From positions 1-13,364 of the forward strand of contig CAZKRU010000093.1 in the NCBI GenBank assembly GCA_964555235.1: a DNA stretch of 13,364 nucleotides. Reading direction: 5' to 3'. The number at the start of each line of letters is the position of its first letter. Position 1 is the first letter of the stretch. Below, piece after piece: positions 1 through 5,662 of the stretch. A program made the translations under genes and the position numbers. The notes beneath the pieces are model-generated. The model saw only the letters and a program-made list of their open reading frames with translations, had not been told where the DNA came from and did not search any database. The DNA comes from CAZKRU01 sp964555235. GTDB taxonomy: Bacteria > Verrucomicrobiota > Verrucomicrobiia > Methylacidiphilales > CAMAQI01.

Positions 1-88
1 AAACGACGAGCTTAAACTTTGGCTACGAAGCCCGCGTGAACTTAGAGTCTTGCTCTCATCAGCTGGATTTGGGATTACAAACGCGATT
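1..88. other. Window edge, no gene recognised
   Basis: This short stretch lies downstream of the esterase stop codon. The only local structure is a 4-bp GGCT/AGCC dyad around position 20-31. It has no T-tract, so no convincing terminator is visible. A gene entering from the left edge cannot be excluded, but no reading frame here could be assigned to a family. Confidence 0.3.
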
Positions 89-1024
89 TTAAGGCGAGGA
101 GATCAGGCGCTCTCCGTTAGGACTAGGCTTGAGTGTGCTTCTCTCTTTGAGAAGGCCGTGGTTCACGAGGAATCGATCCGCTTCGGCCAAAGTGACGTCG
201 GCCCACGGCTGGCTATTGAAGAAACCGTGTTTTTGATTTTCGGCAATTCGTAGTGTAACTTCAGCGCCCTCTGCTCGGAGTCTCGGAATCAATAATTCGG
301 AAGCGGGTTTCCATTCATCATTACTACCGAACATGAAGAGAAATGGAGCTAATCCTGGCCTCAAGAACTTGAGCGGATTGACCTGATCATCGTTTTCTGG
401 GTCTTTGTGGCCTGTGCCATCTCCTTCTACGACAAAAGCCGGATTGAAGAGCACGTAGGCGACCACGTGTGTATCGATATCTTTGGGATCGGATGGATCA
501 TTGAAGTTGTTGAGAGTAGCGAGTACGGCGATGTGGCCACCAGCAGATCCGCCCCCAATGATTAAGCGATCGGAATCCATTCCCCACTCACTGGCATGCT
601 GCTTAAACCAACGAATGGCGCTTTTTGCGTCGGTGACACAAATTCGTTTTCGGGATTCGCCCTCGGGTGGAGGAGGTCCATTCTTTTTGTGCATACGGTA
701 ATTGATATTGGCGACTACCAGTCCCCGGCTGGCGAAATAGTTGGCTTGATAGCGAAGCATTTTAAGATCGCCGCCATTCCAGCCACCCCCATGGATCAGT
801 AGCATGCCGGGTGACTTTCCCTCGGTTGTCTTGTGTCGAGGAGGGAGATAGATCTCCAAGTTTTGGGGATTCCCCGGGATATCTTTGTAGACGTAGTTTT
901 TTCCGGGTGATGCAGAATTGAATTTAGATGACGGTTCTGGATGATTCATAGGAACCACGGCCGGAGTCTCCTCTGAGTAGCTGGTCGAAAGAGCAATGAA
1001 GAAGAGAAAAATATTTTTGATCAT
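89..1024 (-). CDS. Secreted alpha/beta-hydrolase esterase (BD-FAE / acetyl-xylan-esterase-like)
   Basis: Predicted exported carboxylesterase of 311 residues, likely removing acyl groups from a polysaccharide or its oligomers. Residues 1-17 form a short hydrophobic signal peptide (MIKNIFLFFIALSTSYS). The fold shows the oxyanion motif HGGGW at 78-82, the nucleophile elbow GGSAGG with Ser160, Asp236 in GSNDEW and His266 in HGFF, so the catalytic triad is complete. An upstream ATG at 1051 would add nine residues ahead of the signal peptide. I prefer the ATG at 1024 because AAGGA sits 6 nt upstream (1031-1035) and the signal peptide then starts correctly. The gene begins 11 bp after the sulfatase stop and its ribosome site directly follows that stop, so it is probably translationally coupled as the third gene of the xylanase-sulfatase-esterase operon. 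The family is well supported. The exact ester substrate (acetyl, feruloyl or other) is inference from the neighbours. Confidence 0.85.
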   Translation of the reverse strand: MIKNIFLFFIALSTSYSEETPAVVPMNHPEPSSKFNSASPGKNYVYKDIPGNPQNLEIYLPPRHKTTEGKSPGMLLIHGGGWNGGDLKMLRYQANYFASRGLVVANINYRMHKKNGPPPPEGESRKRICVTDAKSAIRWFKQHASEWGMDSDRLIIGGGSAGGHIAVLATLNNFNDPSDPKDIDTHVVAYVLFNPAFVVEGDGTGHKDPENDDQVNPLKFLRPGLAPFLFMFGSNDEWKPASELLIPRLRAEGAEVTLRIAENQKHGFFNSQPWADVTLAEADRFLVNHGLLKERSTLKPSPNGERLISSP

Positions 1025-1035
1025 ATCGGATCCTT

Positions 1036-2535
1036 CTAATAAAATCGCCAACCGAGTGCGCTCGGTTTTACTTTTTTAAATTCTTCTCGATTCATTTCTT
1101 TTACCTTCAATTGATTTCCCTCAAAAATGCTGTCATCGTGAAACTCTCTTGCCGCAGCCATGAGTTTGCGCTTCATTTCTTCACGAATTGATCGATAGGT
1201 TTGCTGGTGGGCAAGATTATGGAGTTCCTGAATGTCATTTTCTTGATCATACAGTTCTTCAGTTGCATTGGCTTCAGAATAAATGTATTTCCACTGTTTC
1301 GTCACCAACATCACGGAACATCCGCACTCGCTTTCCGTGGTCGAGTAATATTCATCTCTTGGGAAATCTTCTTTTCCGAGAAGCAGCGGCGCTAAGCTTA
1401 AGCCTTGGACGGGCTTTTCGATAGCTACGCCTGCAAAATCTGAAAAAGTTGGCAAAAGATCTTGCAAGCCGACGAGTTCATCGCAAACCACATTCGAAGG
1501 GATTCCGGGGCCTGCTGCCAAGAATGGAACGCGAACGGATCCATTCAAGTGATTAAGTTTAAAGCTTGAACCAAAATCTCCCAATAAATCTCCATGATCC
1601 GAAGTGAAAAGAATGAGGGTGTTTTCTAATAAATTCATCTTTTCCAAGTGGTTCACCACTCGTCCAATCATGGCATCTAAAAATGTCACATTCCCATAAT
1701 AGTAGGAGCGAATCACTTGCCAGGCTTCCGGACTGAGTGAGGTCAGTCCGTGCTTATATCGGGCAAGATCGATTCGTGCATAGCGATCCGCCAGATCGCT
1801 GGCGCTACCAAAGGGAGTTGGAAGGCTTCGTGGATCATACAATTGATCGTAGGGGCGGGGAGGATCGTACGGGGAGTGAGGTTTAGGCGAACTCATCCAA
1901 AGAAAGAAAGGTTTCTCGGCTTCATTTTCGACGTGTTGATTGATTCGATTAATGGTGCAGTCGGCGATCCAATGATCGACATAATGTTCCTGAGGGAGAG
2001 GGGAGGCGCAGGGTCTTACATCATTATTCCCTGTACCGTGGGCTCGGGCATAGCCATGCCAATTCACGTCGGTTAAATAATCAAAATAGTCTTCGAGGCC
2101 TCGCAATTTCCCCTCTGGATCAAAAGCCTCTAAAATCCTCCCACTCTCATGAAGGTCCACTTCATCAAAGCCGAGTAAATGGCGGGGCATTCCTGGGGCA
2201 GAGTAGGGATTAAAATGGAGCTTTCCTTCGGCATAACAACGATAGCCAGCTTTTTTGAGGACATGTGTCAGGAGTGGTTGGTCTGCTTTAACCGAACCTC
2301 CATTCACTTTTTTTCCCGTGCAAACCTGAGGGTAATTGCCTGTCATGATACTGGCCCGTGCAGGCACACAGATGGGATTGGGGGTGAATGCGTTTGTGAA
2401 TCGAATTCCCCGTTCGGCTAATCGGTCGAGAGTCGGAGTTTGTATTGAGGAGTTGCCTGAACAACCGATCGCATCCCAACGCATTTGATCGGCAGTGATG
2501 AGTAAGAGATGAGGGCGCTGAGACGCTTTCGTCAT
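1036..2535 (-). CDS. Type I (formylglycine) sulfatase
   Basis: Arylsulfatase-family hydrolase of 499 residues that would remove sulfate esters, here probably from a carbohydrate. The signature C-V-P-A-R-A-S starts at Cys56, the residue converted to formylglycine by a maturation enzyme that must be encoded elsewhere. Metal and active-site elements are in order: ADQ at 15-17, EGKLHF around Lys105/His107, KPHSPYDPP at 218-226, TSDHGD at 311-316 (Asp313, His314) and a Lys at 326. Length fits the family. ADQ rather than DD in the first metal motif is seen in part of the family. The N-terminus (MTKASQRPHLLLITADQ) starts directly with the first beta strand and has no signal peptide, unlike both operon partners, so the protein appears cytoplasmic or periplasmic by an unseen route. 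It lies 27 bp downstream of the GH10 gene. The leader has only a weak AAAGAA ribosome site. Substrate class cannot be read from the sequence alone. Confidence 0.9.
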   Translation of the reverse strand: MTKASQRPHLLLITADQMRWDAIGCSGNSSIQTPTLDRLAERGIRFTNAFTPNPICVPARASIMTGNYPQVCTGKKVNGGSVKADQPLLTHVLKKAGYRCYAEGKLHFNPYSAPGMPRHLLGFDEVDLHESGRILEAFDPEGKLRGLEDYFDYLTDVNWHGYARAHGTGNNDVRPCASPLPQEHYVDHWIADCTINRINQHVENEAEKPFFLWMSSPKPHSPYDPPRPYDQLYDPRSLPTPFGSASDLADRYARIDLARYKHGLTSLSPEAWQVIRSYYYGNVTFLDAMIGRVVNHLEKMNLLENTLILFTSDHGDLLGDFGSSFKLNHLNGSVRVPFLAAGPGIPSNVVCDELVGLQDLLPTFSDFAGVAIEKPVQGLSLAPLLLGKEDFPRDEYYSTTESECGCSVMLVTKQWKYIYSEANATEELYDQENDIQELHNLAHQQTYRSIREEMKRKLMAAAREFHDDSIFEGNQLKVKEMNREEFKKVKPSALGWRFY

Positions 2536-2562
2536 CGGAGATTCTTTTATAAAGTCCTCGGA

Positions 2563-4359
2563 TTAATCCAGGGTAATGAGAGTCTTATGGGGAGCTCCCT
2601 TTTTTAGAGATATTTTTTGAGTTTTACTCTTGCCGTTTGTTGTTGCCGTAATTTCGTAATCTCCAAAAAAACCGCGAGTTTTAAACATGCCAGAGTCATC
2701 GGTTTTTCCATTTTCGTTAGTCCACCATTCTTTAAAGACCAAGTCTTTATAAACTTGTCCGCAAGGACGAAGCGTCCAGTCATTGGCGTAAACCACGGAC
2801 TCTCTTTTTACCGCTTGTCCGTCCCAAAATCTCCACATCGTCAAACAATCAAAAGCCGGATGGCTAAAAATAGTGATCATAAAGTCACGAGTATAATCGG
2901 CTTTGAGTTGTTCGTCCTCTGCTGCCATATCATATTCGGTAATCGCTAAACGTTTACCCGTCGCCGCTAAACGATCAAAATGTGCCAACATCATCGTCGG
3001 CTCAATCGGAACGGCCCCGCGGTGGCCTTGAATTCCGATCACATCAATCGGCCCGCCATTATCCGTGATGAGTTTTACGAGGCCCAGCAATCGATCGATT
3101 TTACTCGGTTTTCCGCCATCGGTTTGATTTTCGTTGATCATGAGTCGCGCATTCGGATCAGCCGCACGCGCTACCTTGAACCATTCCGCGATCGATTCTT
3201 CCCCTAAGACCTTGCGAATCTCACTGTTATCAACCGCTTCATTTTCAACGACCCATTCATCAACCCTTCCTTTATATCGGGTGACCGTTTCTGTAATATA
3301 ATCCGTGATTCTTTTTCGAAGCTTTTCTTTTTCGCCGTTTTTGATCATCTGCTGAACGTCGGGAGGAAAATGATCGGCTCTTTCCCAAACCAGAACGTGT
3401 GCGCGAGTGGCCATCCCATTATCCCGAAAATATTTTAAAATATCGTCCGCCCCTTCTTTTCCTTTCGGGGTTTCTTGTTCATTCCAGACAAAATAGGTAA
3501 TCGGCAGGCCTTGATTGAAAAGCTCCTTGTGCTTGGAGAGAATGATCTCCCGATCCTTTGATCCCACCCCGGCCCGACTGGTCACGGCGGCTCCCCAGTG
3601 AAATTCATGTTTGAGCATCTTGACCTCGACACGGGTGTTCGGAAGATCTTTTCCGCTCGCATCTTTGACTTGAACCAGAAGATCGCCTTTCCGGTTTTTT
3701 TCAATCCGGGCAAGTGCTTCTTTTCTCCAGGGAGCATCCGCTTCCCGTCCGTTATAAGTCACTTCGGTTTGAGGAAGATCCGTTGTTTTTAATTGAGTTC
3801 CATAGTTTAAGACTTCGACTCCTCCGACTTCGATGGTTTGAAGCATTCCACCAAAACCAAAACCCAAGTTAGCATCCTTTTCGGTGCCACTTGTTTGAGC
3901 TTGGAAAGGAAGGAAGTAGCGTTGCCATTCTCCTCCCGGCGTCATCACATCTTTTGCAATTAACTCCGCTCCACTTTTCAACGCGATGTTGACATGCCCT
4001 AGGCCTGTATCATTGTTTCCCTTCCCGACATTTCGGAGGTAAAAAGAGACCAGAAGGGTCTCTCCTTTTTTAACCGGTCCCGACAAATTTCCTCTGCATT
4101 GAATGTGATAGTATTTGACCGGTTGTTTGGCGACTGTGACCCGAACCCCTTTGGAGAAAGGCATTCCTTCGACTGAGATTGCTTCGATTTTTCCGTATTC
4201 CTCTCCTTGAAAGATCAATTTTTCGATGTAATCCGAGGGTAAAAGAGCGGTTCCACCGGTCGGGATTTCTTTGGGTGGCGTTGGAGCTGAATACGCAAAA
4301 GCAATGTTGAGCAAGAGGATGAGCGTGAAGGTTTTTGATTGATGGAGGATTTTATTCAT
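2563..4359 (-). CDS. Secreted GH10-family glycoside hydrolase (endo-1,4-beta-xylanase-like), divergent
   Basis: First gene of the minus-strand carbohydrate operon, 598 residues. Residues 1-24 are a signal peptide (hydrophobic core LILLLNIAFAYSA). Residues ~35-190 look like a beta-sandwich carbohydrate-binding module of the CBM4/9 type. Residues ~200-540 are the GH10 barrel: general acid/base Glu374 in WVVENEA, nucleophile Glu475 in ITEYD, and conserved subsite residues His321/Trp325 (AHVLVW), Asn373, Gln444/His446 (IQGHRG) and Trp509. A short C-terminal beta domain (~550-598) follows. The segment aligned with the usual E-N-x-x-K of strand 1 reads I287-T288-Y-F-V291 before the conserved Trp292, so the classic -2 xylose-binding Glu, Asn and Lys are all replaced. 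Family and catalytic mechanism (retaining hydrolysis) are well supported. Xylan as substrate is plausible but not secure. Its co-operonic sulfatase and esterase suggest a decorated polymer. Confidence 0.88.
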   Translation of the reverse strand: MNKILHQSKTFTLILLLNIAFAYSAPTPPKEIPTGGTALLPSDYIEKLIFQGEEYGKIEAISVEGMPFSKGVRVTVAKQPVKYYHIQCRGNLSGPVKKGETLLVSFYLRNVGKGNNDTGLGHVNIALKSGAELIAKDVMTPGGEWQRYFLPFQAQTSGTEKDANLGFGFGGMLQTIEVGGVEVLNYGTQLKTTDLPQTEVTYNGREADAPWRKEALARIEKNRKGDLLVQVKDASGKDLPNTRVEVKMLKHEFHWGAAVTSRAGVGSKDREIILSKHKELFNQGLPITYFVWNEQETPKGKEGADDILKYFRDNGMATRAHVLVWERADHFPPDVQQMIKNGEKEKLRKRITDYITETVTRYKGRVDEWVVENEAVDNSEIRKVLGEESIAEWFKVARAADPNARLMINENQTDGGKPSKIDRLLGLVKLITDNGGPIDVIGIQGHRGAVPIEPTMMLAHFDRLAATGKRLAITEYDMAAEDEQLKADYTRDFMITIFSHPAFDCLTMWRFWDGQAVKRESVVYANDWTLRPCGQVYKDLVFKEWWTNENGKTDDSGMFKTRGFFGDYEITATTNGKSKTQKISLKKGAPHKTLITLD

Positions 4360-4531
4360 AAGATTCTTTGGTTTACGCTCATGTGGTTATCACGAATTGG
4401 GTTTGGGACAACGTTCAAGAAGTCGAATCAGCATTGTATTACTACTCTTGGATCAAAAGGCGGGATAGTAAAGTGGAATTGCTTTTGACTCGTTAAATGA
4501 AATGAAGCATTCTTAGACCAGAAAGTCTCTT
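4360..4531. promoter_or_regulatory. Divergent intergenic region between GH10 operon and propeller gene
   Basis: This region must carry promoters for both directions. For the minus-strand operon, TACAAT (plus-strand 4433-4438) is a good -10 candidate about 75 nt before the start codon, but only a poor -35 precedes it. For the plus-strand gene, TTGACT at 4485-4490 is a good -35 with a weak -10 (CATTCT, 4508-4513). That would leave a leader of roughly 10-15 nt. Shared regulation of the two units is an inference from the arrangement. No clear regulator site was identified. Confidence 0.3.
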
Positions 4532-5419
4532 ATGTATCGTGTTAACCGTTTCCCTGAAAATCCGATGATTCACTCGCAAATGAATGAGCAACTCGGAACG
4601 AATTTGAATGGCCCATCATTGATCCGCGTTCCCGATTGGGTTTCTAAACCTCTGGGGAAGTACTATCTTTATTTCGCGCATCACGAGGGGAAATTCATCC
4701 GCATGGCGTATGCGGATCGGATTCGCGGACCTTGGACCGTATATGCTCCGGGCACTTTAAAGCTTGAGGAGACGGGTTGTGCTTCTCATATCGCTTCGCC
4801 GGATCTCCATGTCTGTCCGGTAAAGCGAGAGATTGTCATGTATTTTCATGGGAATACTTCGGAAGGGCAGCGCACATTTCGAGCGGTTTCGACAAATGGA
4901 CTTGAGTTTCTTGCCGCTCGGGAGCCTTTGGGGCCATTCTATTTTAGAGTATTTCAGCATGATGAGGCCTCCTTTGCGATTGCAAAAGCCATCGGGCACT
5001 CGGGAGGAGGAGTGCTTTTGCGGTCCAGGGATGGAATCGAAAAATTTCAAGAAGGGCCAGAGCTCTTGCCAAAGCAGCGGCACGTTGCTGTTCTGAAAAA
5101 AGGTAATGCGCTCCAGATCTTCTACAGTCGCATTGGGGATTGTCCGGAGCGGATTCTTCTTTCGACGATGCCCCTTGAGGGTGACTGGAAACAGTGGAAA
5201 GCCTCGGAGTCTGTTGAAGTGCTTCGGTCCGAAATGGAATATGAGGGGGCCTCTGTGCCGATACGGCCTTCCTCGCGGGGATCGGCTCATGAACCGGTAC
5301 ACGAGCTTCGGGATCCTGCGCTTTTTGAGGAGGATGGACGGCTGTATTTGTTCTACGCCGGGGCGGGGGAGAGTTCAATTTGTGGGGCCGAACTGATGCT
5401 TGAGCGGTGCCAGTCTTAG
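4532..5419 (+). CDS. Five-bladed beta-propeller glycosidase-like protein (GH43/GH32-clan-like)
   Basis: Protein of 295 residues without signal peptide or membrane segment, so probably cytoplasmic. Repeated blade-like phrases support a five-bladed propeller of the GH32/43/68/130 type: PSLIRVPDW with GKYYLYFAHHEGKFIRMAYAD (28-62), RGPWTVY (65-71), HIASPDLHV with REIVMYFHG (86-107), LQIFYSRIGD (194-203) and a final RDPALFEEDGRLYLFYAG (260-277). The R-D-P triad in the last blade and an Asp in the SPDLHV strand are typical positions for active-site acids in these families, but I cannot assign the three catalytic residues with certainty. It is transcribed divergently from the GH10 operon, which suggests processing of oligosaccharides after uptake. 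The start at 4532 has a weak AGAAAG ribosome site 7 nt upstream. It could also be a non-catalytic or phosphorylase-type propeller. Fold confidence is good, reaction unknown. Confidence 0.65.
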   Translation: MYRVNRFPENPMIHSQMNEQLGTNLNGPSLIRVPDWVSKPLGKYYLYFAHHEGKFIRMAYADRIRGPWTVYAPGTLKLEETGCASHIASPDLHVCPVKREIVMYFHGNTSEGQRTFRAVSTNGLEFLAAREPLGPFYFRVFQHDEASFAIAKAIGHSGGGVLLRSRDGIEKFQEGPELLPKQRHVAVLKKGNALQIFYSRIGDCPERILLSTMPLEGDWKQWKASESVEVLRSEMEYEGASVPIRPSSRGSAHEPVHELRDPALFEEDGRLYLFYAGAGESSICGAELMLERCQS

Positions 5420-5662
5420 CGAGGAATTTTCATTCACATTTGAGTGATTGATGGCGGTTTGATCGCGTGATTTCGTTTGTTTGCGATTCGATAGTGTTCG
5501 TGCCCGATTCATTTCTTTGGCTTCCATACGAGTGAGTTTAACGTGTTAAATGAATTTCTTTTTTGAAATTCTTGTTTTCAATAAAATCTGAATTACTGTC
5601 TTCGAAGTTTTAGCGGAAAAATTAAATCTCAATTAAACGTCAAACCTACGAAAGACTGAACT
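5420..5662. promoter_or_regulatory. AT-rich leader upstream of the subtilase, with a perfect dyad
   Basis: Intergenic region of 243 bp. It contains a perfect 14-bp dyad TTTAACGTGTTAAA at 5537-5550, which is a plausible dimeric-regulator operator. A second dyad lies at about 5556-5575 (TTGAAA and TTTCAA arms around a 7-nt loop). A 10-mer GTTAAATGAA (5545-5554) recurs upstream of the propeller gene at 4492-4501. No strong sigma-70 promoter and no terminator for the preceding gene could be recognised. Confidence 0.3.

Noticed and set aside
1025..1051. Upstream ATG for the esterase adding nine residues
   Set aside because: It overlaps the end of the sulfatase gene and displaces the signal peptide, whereas the ATG at 1024 has AAGGA at proper spacing.
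4757..5378. Two antisense open frames (181 and 144 codons) in the propeller gene
   Set aside because: Their compositions are Arg/Pro-rich shadow-like and they oppose a frame with clear propeller-type blade repeats.
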